Assembly (NCBI GenBank): GCA_934661105.1
Contig: CAKUIV010000101.1
Location: forward strand, 1-7,197
Length of the DNA stretch: 7,197 nucleotides
Source: an uncultured Ellagibacter sp.
GTDB lineage: Bacteria > Actinomycetota > Coriobacteriia > Coriobacteriales > Eggerthellaceae
Reading direction: 5' to 3'
Part shown: one piece after another, positions 1-6,024 of the stretch
Layout: every line of letters starts with the position of its first letter
How positions within the stretch are numbered: position 1 is the stretch's first letter
Position numbers and translations under genes: made by a program
The notes under the pieces: generated by a model
Database searches by the model: none
What the model was told of the DNA's origin: nothing
What the model saw: only the letters and a program-made list of their open reading frames with translations

Positions 1-732
1 GTACGCCTCCAGGTGGAACGGGTCGATGCAGTTCGCGTCGTCGAGATCGACGGTCGCGGCCTCGTAGGCGAGGTTCACCGGGTGCTTGAGCGGCAGATTC
101 CAGATGGGGAAGGTCTCGTACTTCGCGTAGCCGGCCAAGGTGCCGCGCTTATGCTCGTGGTAGAGCTGCGAGAGGCACGTGGCCATCTTGCCCGAGCCGG
201 GGCCGGGGGCGGTCACCACGACGAGCGGGTGCGTGGTCTCCACGAACTCGTTTTTGCCGTAGCCCTCATCGGAGACGATGTGAGCGGTGTCGTAGGGGTA
301 CCCGGCGATGGGGTAGTGCAGGTAGCTTTTGATCCCCAGCCCGTCGAGGCGATGGCGGAACGCCACGGCGGAAGGCTGATTTTCGAAGTGCGTGATCACG
401 ACGCCCGAGGTGGCGAACCCGCGCGAGCGGAACACGTCGAGCAGGCGCAGGACCTCCTCGTCGTAGGTGATGCCCAGATCCCCCCGCGTTTTCGATTTCT
501 CGATGTGGTTGGCGTTGATCGCGATGATGATCTCGACGTCGTCGACCATGGTCTTGAGCATGCGGAACTTGCTGTCGGGCTCGAAGCCGGGAAGGACGCG
601 GCTCGCGTGGTAGTCGTCGAACAGCTTGCCCCCGAATTCCAGGTAGAGCTTGCCGCCGAACTGCGCGATGCGCTGCTTGATGTGCTCGGCCTGAAGCGCG
701 ATGTACTTGTCGTTGTCGAATCCTTGACGCAT
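1..732 (-). CDS. DUF1846 (UPF0371) family protein, N-terminal half, cut by window edge
   Basis: Reading leftward from the ATG at 732-730 gives 244 residues with no stop before base 1. The protein begins MRQGFDNDKYIALQAEHIKQ. It carries stretches I recognise from DUF1846: LYLEFGGKLFDDYHASRVLPG-like sequence at about residues 29-49, SDEGYGKN at 154-161, and a glycine-rich loop TAPGPGSGK at 174-182 followed by MATCLSQLYHE. The family is about 500 residues long, so roughly half is present. The glycine-rich loop resembles a phosphate-binding loop; the biochemical role of the family is not established to my knowledge, and I assign none. The start is supported by GAAAGGG (747-741) 8 bases upstream and a TATAAT at 788-783. 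The gene lies downstream of the flavoprotein gene on the same strand, but 181 bases and a candidate promoter separate them, so it is probably its own transcription unit. Family assignment is firm; function is unknown. Confidence 0.88.
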   Translation of the reverse strand, partial: MRQGFDNDKYIALQAEHIKQRIAQFGGKLYLEFGGKLFDDYHASRVLPGFEPDSKFRMLKTMVDDVEIIIAINANHIEKSKTRGDLGITYDEEVLRLLDVFRSRGFATSGVVITHFENQPSAVAFRHRLDGLGIKSYLHYPIAGYPYDTAHIVSDEGYGKNEFVETTHPLVVVTAPGPGSGKMATCLSQLYHEHKRGTLAGYAKYETFPIWNLPLKHPVNLAYEAATVDLDDANCIDPFHLEAY

Positions 733-782
733 ATGGTGAGCCCTTTCGCTTTGCCAACCCTTGTAGACTCTTGAACCGAACC

Positions 783-788
783 ATTATA
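783..788 (-). promoter_or_regulatory. Candidate -10 box of the DUF1846 gene
   Basis: The minus strand reads TATAAT, a perfect -10 hexamer, in otherwise GC-rich DNA. It lies 50 bases upstream of the ATG at 732. The -35 position at 17-base spacing (811-806, GCGCAC) does not match TTGACA, and there is no TG extension, so an activator or relaxed recognition would be needed. An inverted repeat at 804-823 covers that -35 position. Confidence 0.55.
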
Positions 789-803
789 AAGGATGCCCGC
801 GCG

Positions 804-823
804 CCGTGCGCCCCGTCGCACGG
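804..823. repeat. Inverted repeat over the -35 position of the DUF1846 promoter
   Basis: CCGTGCG (804-810) and CGCACGG (817-823) are perfect reverse complements with a 6-base spacer, CCCCGT. The repeat sits where the -35 box of the TATAAT promoter at 788-783 should be, as an operator would. It could instead be a short terminator hairpin for the flavoprotein gene upstream, though no T-run follows on either strand. In GC-rich DNA a 7-bp repeat can also be chance. Confidence 0.35.
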
Positions 824-875
824 GGGAATCAGCGAACCTTCGCATGCCGGGCGTGCGCTTGGGGCGTGGCGCCCG

Positions 876-899
876 GGCCCTCGTGCGACGCCGAGGGTC
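876..899 (-). terminator. Possible terminator hairpin after the flavoprotein gene
   Basis: GGCCCTCG (876-883) pairs with CGAGGGTC (892-899) to give an 8-bp stem, including one G-T wobble, with an 8-base loop. On the minus strand it starts 14 bases after the TAA of the flavoprotein gene, which is where a terminator would be expected. No T-run follows, so intrinsic termination is uncertain. Confidence 0.4.
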
Positions 900-913
900 G
901 GGGGAGACGCGCC

Positions 914-1444
914 TTAGGCGAGCGAGGCCCCGAGGGCGCGCACTTCGGCGAGCTTGGGGTTGTCCTTCATGTCGCCCTTCTCGGTCATGCCGGGGATGGT
1001 GATGATGCCCATGTCCTCCCACTTCAGGTACGCGTTCATCGCCTTGTAAGCGGCGATCGCGGCGTTGTAGACGCCGTCCGAGCCCGAGTCGAGCAGAAGC
1101 GCCACCTTCGAGAAGTTGAACCCGCAGCCGCCGAACGCGTACATGCGGTCGATGACGAGCTTGAGCTGCGCGGAGATGTCGAACCAGTACACCGGCGAGG
1201 CGAACACGACCATGTCGGCGTGCGAAAGGCGTTCGCGCACGCCCGTCATGTCGTCGTCGATGGCGCAGGCGCCGCCGTGGCCGAAGCAGTACTTGCACGC
1301 GCGGCACGGCGCGATCTTCAGCGCGGCCACGTCGACGATTTCGACAGTATGCCCCGCCGACCGTGCGCCTTCCGCGAACGCGTTCGCCATGATGGCGGTG
1401 TTGCCGCCTTTGCGCGGGCTGCCGCTGAGCACGATGATGTTCAT
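914..1444 (-). CDS. Iron-sulfur flavoprotein-like NAD(P)H-dependent FMN reductase (flavodoxin fold)
   Basis: This 176-residue protein has the FMN-phosphate loop SGSPRKGGNT at residues 7-16. ASPVYW at 82-87, followed by SAQLKLVIDR, is typical of the NADPH-dependent FMN reductase/Isf family. Four cysteines (47, 50, 53, 60) form CX2CX2CX6C, within the CX2CX2CX4-7C pattern that binds a 4Fe-4S cluster in archaeal Isf proteins. DDDM at 63-66 follows, as in relatives. The likely role is cytoplasmic electron transfer or flavin/quinone/aromatic reduction; the substrate cannot be read from sequence. Bound FMN is well supported by family; a cluster is inferred from the cysteines alone. The start is fixed by AGGGGGA (1457-1451) 6 bases upstream and by the conserved N terminus; the stop is TAA. 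It is divergently placed from the SLH-peptidase gene, with a 329-base gap. Confidence 0.9.
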   Translation of the reverse strand: MNIIVLSGSPRKGGNTAIMANAFAEGARSAGHTVEIVDVAALKIAPCRACKYCFGHGGACAIDDDMTGVRERLSHADMVVFASPVYWFDISAQLKLVIDRMYAFGGCGFNFSKVALLLDSGSDGVYNAAIAAYKAMNAYLKWEDMGIITIPGMTEKGDMKDNPKLAEVRALGASLA

Positions 1445-1482
1445 GTGAGATCCCCCTGTCTCGTTGCCGGTAAACTCGGGAA

Positions 1483-1488
1483 ATCATA
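1483..1488 (-). promoter_or_regulatory. Candidate -10 box of the flavoprotein gene
   Basis: The minus strand reads TATGAT, a 5/6 match to TATAAT, 38 bases upstream of the ATG at 1444. No good -35 is seen at 16-18 bases; TCGACA (1505-1500) is too close. An 8-base palindrome ATCATGAT (1507-1514) overlaps the -35 area. The remaining bases of this divergent gap up to about 1670 hold nothing I can name; open frames there look like GC-rich noise. Confidence 0.35.
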
Positions 1489-1673
1489 CCGCGGCGCTAT
1501 GTCGATATCATGATGCGGCGGCGCCGTGCGGTGTGCCGGTTTAAGCTTCGGGGCCGCGCGTGCCGTGTTGTGGCGCGTTGGGGCGCGATACGGGCGGGAC
1601 GCGTCGTGAGTGCGCTTCCCATCAGGCGTTATGGAGGGCGCACGCAGGGGCTCGGCGGGAAATATCCGTCCCA

Positions 1674-1682
1674 TGCTACAAT
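1674..1682 (+). promoter_or_regulatory. Candidate extended -10 promoter of the SLH-peptidase gene
   Basis: TGCTACAAT is an extended -10 element (TG, one base, then TACAAT, 5/6 match). There is no recognisable -35, which extended -10 promoters can tolerate. Transcription would start near 1689 and give a leader of about 85 bases that contains the inverted repeats described at 1695-1765. Confidence 0.45.
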
Positions 1683-1694
1683 ATCCGGCGTTTT

Positions 1695-1765
1695 GCGGGC
1701 GCTTTTCCGGCCCGCGCACTCGATTCCCTCAAGGCGTCGCGGAAACCCGCCAGGCGCCGGAAAAG
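1695..1765 (+). promoter_or_regulatory. Structured 5' leader with two mutually exclusive helices
   Basis: CTTTTCCGGC (1702-1711) and GCCGGAAAAG (1756-1765) are perfect 10-bp reverse complements closing a 44-base interior. Inside lies a small hairpin, GCGG (1739-1742) with CCGC (1747-1750) around an AAAC loop. Upstream, GCGGGC (1695-1700) pairs with GCCCGC (1710-1715), and this hairpin cannot form together with the long helix. The 3' arm of the long helix overlaps the start of the ribosome binding site AAGAGG (1763-1768) of the SLH-peptidase gene. The layout resembles a translational switch or thermometer. I do not recognise a known riboswitch class in it; regulation is inference. Confidence 0.4.
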
Positions 1766-1773
1766 AGGTCCTC

Positions 1774-3027
1774 GTGAACCGTTCTTTCCCGATTTCCGCG
1801 AAGCGCATGGGCGCTGCCGTGTGCTCGGTGGCCCTCGTATCCGCGCTTTCCCTTCCGCCCGTCGCATTTGCGCAGGACGCGAGCGCATCCGATGCCGCCG
1901 CGCAAAGCGGCATCTCGCTGCAGTCGAGAAGCTGCATGTTGAAATTCGACCAGGCGCTCATCGACCAGGTGGGCCTTCAGCACGCAAGCGGCGCATGCCT
2001 GGGCTATGCTGCGGCGTACGCCTCGACCATCACGTCGGGCGAGGTGCACAGTTGGGTCGAATACGACATGAACGGCGGGTCGGGCAGCTTCTATGGCAAG
2101 AACATGACCGGCGAGTTCAAGTGCCTCAGCCTATGGGACGAGGCGTCGGTGCTGCATACGCTCTACGATGCCGTGAACGAAGGGCACCCGGTCGTTCTTT
2201 TCGTTACCACGGGAAGCGGCAACCAGCATTGGGTCACCGTCGTGGGCTATGAGAACGTCGACGACCCCGACAACCTCTCGACCGACAACTTCATCATCCT
2301 CGACCCCGACTCGACGACGGACACCGCCCCCGAGTCGCTTTCCGCGCGCGGTCTTCATCTTCGCTACGGCGACGGGATGGGCAACGTGCGCATCGCCTAC
2401 GCGACGGCCGGTATCGACGACGGCCGCATCCCCTCCGAGCACTTCAGCGACTGCTACTACGGCGACTGGTACGTCGACTCGGGCGCGGTCGACTACGTGT
2501 ACGACCACGGCCTTATCACGGGGCTCGGCGGCACGACCCGCTTCGATCCTAACGGCAACCTCACGCGCGGCCAGGCGGCGACCATCCTCTGGCGCATGGC
2601 GGGCTCTCCTGCGGCGGGCGCCGACGAACCTTCGTTCAGCGACGTTGCCGACCCGGGCGCCTTCTACTACAACGCGGTTCTCTGGGCGCGCGAGGCAGGC
2701 GTGGTTCGGGGCATCGGCGACACGAACACCTTCGCTCCTGACGACTACGTGACCCGCGAGCAGCTCGCGATCATGATCTGCAACTATGCCGAAAACGTCG
2801 CTCACTTGAGCACGGCGAGCAACGGCGCGGGCCTCTCCACGCTCGTCGACGCTTCCTCCATCGACACGTGGGCGCAGTCGTCGTTCGCCTGGTGCGCCGA
2901 CGAGGGCATCATCACCGGGCAGCCGAGTGCGGACGGCACGTATGCGAACCCCCAGCAAACGGCGACGCGCGCCCAGGCGGCGAAGATCGTCACCGTGTTC
3001 CACCGCGACGTGCTCGGCCTGGGGTAG
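1774..3027 (+). CDS. Secreted C39-like cysteine peptidase with three SLH repeats
   Basis: The 417-residue protein starts at GTG 1774, behind AAGAGG at 1763-1768; the frame is open further upstream to 1510, but that part has no protein-like character. Residues 1-33 form a signal peptide: basic N region (K10, R11), hydrophobic core, cleavage probably after AFA at 31-33. Residues about 50-215 look like a C39/papain-like peptidase: Gln69 lies six residues before Cys75 (QHASGACLGYA), as in papain Gln19/Cys25; His152 sits in QHWVTVVGYE and Asp177 in NFIILDP. Three SLH repeats follow at about 223-277 (FSDCYYGDWY, LTRGQAATILWRMAG), 287-342 (FSDVADPGAFYYNAV, TREQLAIMI) and 357-412 (TRAQAAKIV, the most diverged). 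SLH trios bind cell-wall polymers, so the enzyme should be held on the cell surface. The substrate is unknown; activity itself is inferred. It appears to be monocistronic: leader upstream, strong hairpin downstream. Confidence 0.85.
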   Translation: MNRSFPISAKRMGAAVCSVALVSALSLPPVAFAQDASASDAAAQSGISLQSRSCMLKFDQALIDQVGLQHASGACLGYAAAYASTITSGEVHSWVEYDMNGGSGSFYGKNMTGEFKCLSLWDEASVLHTLYDAVNEGHPVVLFVTTGSGNQHWVTVVGYENVDDPDNLSTDNFIILDPDSTTDTAPESLSARGLHLRYGDGMGNVRIAYATAGIDDGRIPSEHFSDCYYGDWYVDSGAVDYVYDHGLITGLGGTTRFDPNGNLTRGQAATILWRMAGSPAAGADEPSFSDVADPGAFYYNAVLWAREAGVVRGIGDTNTFAPDDYVTREQLAIMICNYAENVAHLSTASNGAGLSTLVDASSIDTWAQSSFAWCADEGIITGQPSADGTYANPQQTATRAQAAKIVTVFHRDVLGLG

Positions 3028-3052
3028 GGAAGCTCGCTCTCGTCGCGCCTTT

Positions 3053-3087
3053 CGCGCGCCCGTCCGGATCCTTCGGACGGGCGCGCG
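3053..3087 (+). terminator. Strong GC hairpin ending the SLH-peptidase transcript
   Basis: Bases 3053-3066 and 3074-3087 are perfect 14-bp reverse complements (CGCGCGCCCGTCCG and its partner) around the loop GATCCTT. The hairpin begins 25 bases after the TAG stop at 3025-3027. No T-run follows on either strand, so it may act as a GC-type intrinsic terminator, pause, or 3' stabiliser. It separates this gene from pyrG. Confidence 0.7.
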
Positions 3088-3154
3088 TGCGTCGGGGGCT
3101 GTGAGCGCACGGCGCCATCGTCCTTCGCGCTCCCGGGCACCCGTCGTCTGCGCG

Positions 3155-3178
3155 ACATAACGTTACCGGTATGTTAAA
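3155..3178. repeat. Operator-like palindrome upstream of pyrG
   Basis: A perfect 8-base palindrome TACCGGTA (3164-3171) sits in an AT-rich patch (CATAACGT ... TGTTAAAA) within GC-rich DNA. An even palindrome centred on CG with ACGTTACC on its left arm resembles LacI/GntR-family operators in style. The outer arms match poorly, and no such regulator is encoded in the window. It lies about 45 bases upstream of the pyrG -10 box. Confidence 0.25.
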
Positions 3179-3198
3179 ACGGCTCGTCCCGGCGCGCA

Positions 3199-3243
3199 TT
3201 CGCTTGCCGAAGCGGTTACAATAAGCGAACGTTTGGAGTTCGC
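3199..3243 (+). promoter_or_regulatory. Candidate pyrG promoter embedded in inverted repeats
   Basis: TACAAT (3217-3222) is a 5/6 -10 box; no clear -35 is seen. TTCGCTT (3199-3205) and AAGCGAA (3223-3229) are perfect inverted repeats flanking the -10 box. AAGCG (3210-3214) can also pair with CGCTT (3201-3205), and GCGAAC (3225-3230) pairs perfectly with GTTCGC (3238-3243) around a 7-base loop near the expected start point (about 3229). This looks like a repressor site or a 5'-end hairpin. The following leader of about 100 bases to pyrG shows no terminator/antiterminator pair that I can support. Confidence 0.42.
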
Positions 3244-3333
3244 CTTGCCGCAGTTTCCGAGCGTGTCAACCTCGCGCAGGCCAAGGACGGAATCCACCGA
3301 TAAGGATTGCATACGCAAGCGCGAAGGAGAACC

Positions 3334-4941
3334 ATGGCCAAGCATATATTCGTAACGGGCGGCGTCGTGTCGTCTTTGGGCAAGGGCATCACCGCCGCGT
3401 CTTTGGGGCATCTGCTCAAGGCGCGCGGATACAAGGTGACCATGCAGAAGATGGACCCGTATCTGAACGTCGACCCGGGCACGATGAGCCCGTTCCAGCA
3501 CGGCGAGGTCTTCGTCACCGAAGACGGTCATGAGGGCGATTTGGACCTTGGCCACTACGAGCGCTTCATCGACGAGAACCTCTCTCGCGAATCGAACTTC
3601 ACGCAAGGATCCATCTACCAGACGCTCATCGCGCGCGAGCGCCGCGGCGACTTCCTCGGCGGCACCGTGCAGGTCATCCCGCACGTGACCGAGGCCATCA
3701 AGGAGCGTTTGCGCCGCATCGCCGACCAGTCGAACGCCGACATCGTCATCTCGGAGATCGGCGGCACGATCGGCGACATCGAATCCCAGCCGTTCATCGA
3801 GGCGGCGCGCCAATTCAAAAAGGAAAAGAACCCCGGCGACGTGCTCTTCGTGCACGTGACGCTCGTTCCCTACATCGCCGCGGCGCACGAGGTCAAAACG
3901 AAGCCGACGCAGCATTCGGTGAAGGAGCTTCGCTCCATCGGCGTGCAGCCCGACTTCATCGTGTGCAGAAGCGATCACGAGATCACCGACAAGGTGCGCG
4001 AGAAAATCGCCCTGTTCTGCGACGTCGCCACCGACGATGTGCTCGCCTGCACCGACTCGCCCTCGATCTACGAGGTGCCGCTCGCGCTCGACGAGCAGGG
4101 CTTCGACGTGAAGGTGCTCAACAAGCTCGGCCTTGAGGTGCGCCCGATCGACCTTACGCCCCTGAAGTCGTTCTTGGCCGCGGCCGACAACTGCGAGGGC
4201 CAGGTCGACATCGCGGTTGTGGGCAAGTACGTCTCGCTGCCCGACGCCTACCTGTCGGTCATCGAGGCGCTCGGGCATGCCGGCGTGCACGAGGGGCGTC
4301 ACGTGGAAGTGCACCTCGTCGACGGCGAGGAACTCTCCGACGAGAACGCGCACGAGGTGCTCGGCGAGATGGACGGCATCCTCGTCCCGGGCGGTTTCGG
4401 CCAGCGCGCGTTCGAGGGCAAGATCGCTGCGGCGCGCTACGCCCGCGAGAACAAGGTCCCGTTCCTCGGCATCTGCCTCGGGCTTCAGGCGGCGGTGTGC
4501 GAGTTCGCCCGCGACGTCGCCGGCATGCCGGGCGCCACGTCGGCCGAATTCGACGAGACGGCCGAATATCCCGTCATCGACCTCATGCCCGAGCAGGAAG
4601 ACGTCGAGGACAAGGGCGGCACCATGCGCCTCGGCGCGTACCCCTGCAAGGTGAAGCCGGGCACGCGCGCCTTCGAGGCCTATGGCGAAGAGGTCATCTA
4701 CGAGCGCCATCGCCATCGCTACGAGGTGAACAACGCCTATCGCGATCGTTTGCAGGACGCCGGTCTCGTCATCTCCGGCGTATCGCCCGACGGGCGCTTG
4801 ACCGAGATGATCGAGCTTGCCGACCATCCCTGGTTCGTCGCGAGCCAGGGCCATCCCGAGTTCAAGAGCCGCCCGACGCGCCCCCATCCGCTGTTCAGCG
4901 CCTTCGTCCACGCGGCAGCGCTTGGCAAGTACCGTGGATGA
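3334..4941 (+). CDS. pyrG: CTP synthase
   Basis: The 535-residue protein makes CTP from UTP, ATP and glutamine, the last step of de novo pyrimidine nucleotide synthesis, in the cytoplasm. The N-terminal amidoligase domain (about 1-270) opens with MAKHIFVTGGVVSSLGKG, whose P-loop is SSLGKG at 13-18. DLDLGHYERF (69-78) and SEIGGTIGDIE (140-150) carry the Asp71 and Glu141 metal/substrate residues. The C-terminal class I glutaminase domain (about 290-535) has the oxyanion loop GGFG at 353-356, nucleophile Cys381 in LGICLGLQ, and His507/Glu509 in GHPEF. Length and all catalytic residues match the family, so it should be active. I chose the ATG at 3334 over an in-frame TTG at 3307 because MAKHIFVTGG is the family's usual start and AAGGAG (3324-3329) lies 4 bases upstream. 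Its TGA overlaps the start of xerD, so the two are probably co-transcribed and translationally coupled. Confidence 0.98.
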   Translation: MAKHIFVTGGVVSSLGKGITAASLGHLLKARGYKVTMQKMDPYLNVDPGTMSPFQHGEVFVTEDGHEGDLDLGHYERFIDENLSRESNFTQGSIYQTLIARERRGDFLGGTVQVIPHVTEAIKERLRRIADQSNADIVISEIGGTIGDIESQPFIEAARQFKKEKNPGDVLFVHVTLVPYIAAAHEVKTKPTQHSVKELRSIGVQPDFIVCRSDHEITDKVREKIALFCDVATDDVLACTDSPSIYEVPLALDEQGFDVKVLNKLGLEVRPIDLTPLKSFLAAADNCEGQVDIAVVGKYVSLPDAYLSVIEALGHAGVHEGRHVEVHLVDGEELSDENAHEVLGEMDGILVPGGFGQRAFEGKIAAARYARENKVPFLGICLGLQAAVCEFARDVAGMPGATSAEFDETAEYPVIDLMPEQEDVEDKGGTMRLGAYPCKVKPGTRAFEAYGEEVIYERHRHRYEVNNAYRDRLQDAGLVISGVSPDGRLTEMIELADHPWFVASQGHPEFKSRPTRPHPLFSAFVHAAALGKYRG

Positions 4942-5824
4942 TCCCATTCGGGAATATCTGAATTGCCTGCGCGTCGAGCGCGGGCGTGCGTCGCGGACGA
5001 TCGAAGCCTACGGGCGCGATCTGTCCGACTACGCCTCGTTTTTGCGCGCGCGGGACGTCTCGTCGGTGGCCGATGCCGCCCGGGGCGACCTCGCCGCGTA
5101 CGAAGCCGACCTCATGGAGCGGGGCTTCGCCGCATCGTCGGTGAAGCGCCGCTTGTCGGCGATCAAGGGGCTCTACCGCTATCTCGTGCGCGAGGAGCGC
5201 ATCTCGAAAAGCCCCGCCGACCTCATCGCCACCCCTAAGGCGCCCGAGCGCCTGCCCGACGTTCTTTCCGTCGACCAGGTGACGAGGCTTTTGTCGCAGC
5301 CGTGCGGCGAGAAACCCACCGACGTCCGCAACCGCGCCCTGCTCGAGGTGCTCTACGGGTGCGGGCTGCGCGCGAGTGAGCTGTGCGACTTGAATCTGGG
5401 CGATGTCGCGCTCGACGAGGGGTATCTCCGCGTGACGGGGAAGGGGAGCAAAGACCGCGTCGCCCCGATTTCGGGCGCCGCCGCCCGCGCTTTGTCCCGG
5501 TATCTCGAAACGGCGCGCCCCGAGCTCGAGTCTGCTCGGGGAAAGTCGCAAGGTGCTGTGTTCCTGAACGTTCGCGGCGGCCGCATCACGCGGCAAAGCG
5601 TCCACAAGATCGTCGCCCGCGCAGGGCTTGCCATCGGCATCGAGAACCTCCATCCTCATACGCTGCGCCATTCGTTCGCCACCCATCTGCTCGAAGGGGG
5701 CGCCGATTTGCGCGCCATCCAGGAAATGCTCGGGCATTCCGACATCTCGACCACGCAGATCTACACCCACGTCGACCGTTCCCATATCCGCGAGGAGTAC
5801 CTCGCCGCCCATCCGCGCGCGTAA
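4934..5824 (+). CDS. xerD: Site-specific tyrosine recombinase XerD
   Basis: The 296-residue protein, starting at GTG 4934, matches the length of E. coli XerD (298). The N-terminal SAM-like core-binding domain (about 1-88) begins with DDPIREYLNCLRVERG; the catalytic domain follows. All six active-site residues are visible: Arg146 (GLRASELC), Lys170 (TGKGSKDR), His242 and Arg245 (HPHTLRHSF), His268 (MLGHSD) and nucleophile Tyr277 (TTQIYTHV), each two positions before the E. coli counterpart. With a partner such as XerC it resolves chromosome dimers at dif during division; no dif site or xerC is in the window. An XerC or single-Xer role is not excluded by sequence alone. The GTG overlaps the pyrG stop by 8 bases and lacks a clear ribosome binding site, so it probably relies on ribosomes finishing pyrG. 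An in-frame TTG at 4922 is an alternative start. Confidence 0.93.
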   Translation: MDDPIREYLNCLRVERGRASRTIEAYGRDLSDYASFLRARDVSSVADAARGDLAAYEADLMERGFAASSVKRRLSAIKGLYRYLVREERISKSPADLIATPKAPERLPDVLSVDQVTRLLSQPCGEKPTDVRNRALLEVLYGCGLRASELCDLNLGDVALDEGYLRVTGKGSKDRVAPISGAAARALSRYLETARPELESARGKSQGAVFLNVRGGRITRQSVHKIVARAGLAIGIENLHPHTLRHSFATHLLEGGADLRAIQEMLGHSDISTTQIYTHVDRSHIREEYLAAHPRA

Positions 5825-5844
5825 GCGCGCGATAAAGGCGTTTT
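5814..5844 (+). terminator. Stem-loop over the xerD stop codon, with a short T-run
   Basis: CGCGCGC (5814-5820) and GCGCGCG (5825-5831) pair perfectly. The 4-base loop GTAA (5821-5824) is a GNRA-type tetraloop and contains the TAA stop codon of xerD. A TTTT run lies at 5841-5844, 9 bases after the stem, farther than in a classic intrinsic terminator. It may terminate or protect the pyrG-xerD transcript. Confidence 0.42.
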
Positions 5845-6024
5845 CCCGCTTGCGGCGCGTCGGCGCTGCCTCGGTGTCGCGCCGCGACGCACGCCGCCGC
5901 GCTTTCCGACGGTCTTCGGCTTTTCATGCCGCACGGCCGCCGGCACCCGTCGCCTTCGTCCTTTCGGCGCATCCTCCCAAAACGCGCATCGGCGCTGCTG
6001 CGACCGTTCGCCGGCGTATCGGCG
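5845..6024. other. Non-coding stretch between xerD and the mraZ control region
   Basis: I see no gene here. Open frames are GC-rich shadows without recognisable motifs or ribosome binding sites. GCGGCGCG (5852-5859) and CGCGCCGC (5878-5885) form an 8-bp inverted repeat with an 18-base loop, a possible second terminator element. GCGCATCGGCGC (5984-5995) recurs as GCGTATCGGCGC (6014-6025), an 11/12 direct repeat offset by 30 bases. The plus strand is pyrimidine-rich in parts. Confidence 0.5.

Noticed and set aside
396..1487. Long minus-strand open frame of 363 codons
   Set aside because: It runs out of frame through both the flavoprotein and DUF1846 genes, has low-complexity Arg/Ser content and no family signature; it is a GC-driven shadow.
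1702..1765. Known riboswitch (c-di-GMP, ZTP, fluoride, cobalamin) in the SLH-peptidase leader
   Set aside because: None of the conserved core sequences of these classes is present; only generic helices can be supported.
1510..1773. Longer N terminus of the SLH-peptidase protein from an in-frame ATG at 1510
   Set aside because: The extra 88 residues are arginine-rich GC noise, would bury the signal peptide, and would cross the promoter and leader. GTG 1774 has a ribosome binding site and gives a normal signal peptide.
3225..3243. SOS (LexA) box near pyrG: CGAAC ... GTTCG
   Set aside because: Gram-positive SOS boxes have CGAAC and GTTCG separated by 4 bases; here the gap is 7. Treated as an inverted repeat only.
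3163..4947. 594-codon minus-strand frame antisense to pyrG
   Set aside because: pyrG on the plus strand is complete with all catalytic residues; the antisense frame is open only because of codon bias at high GC.
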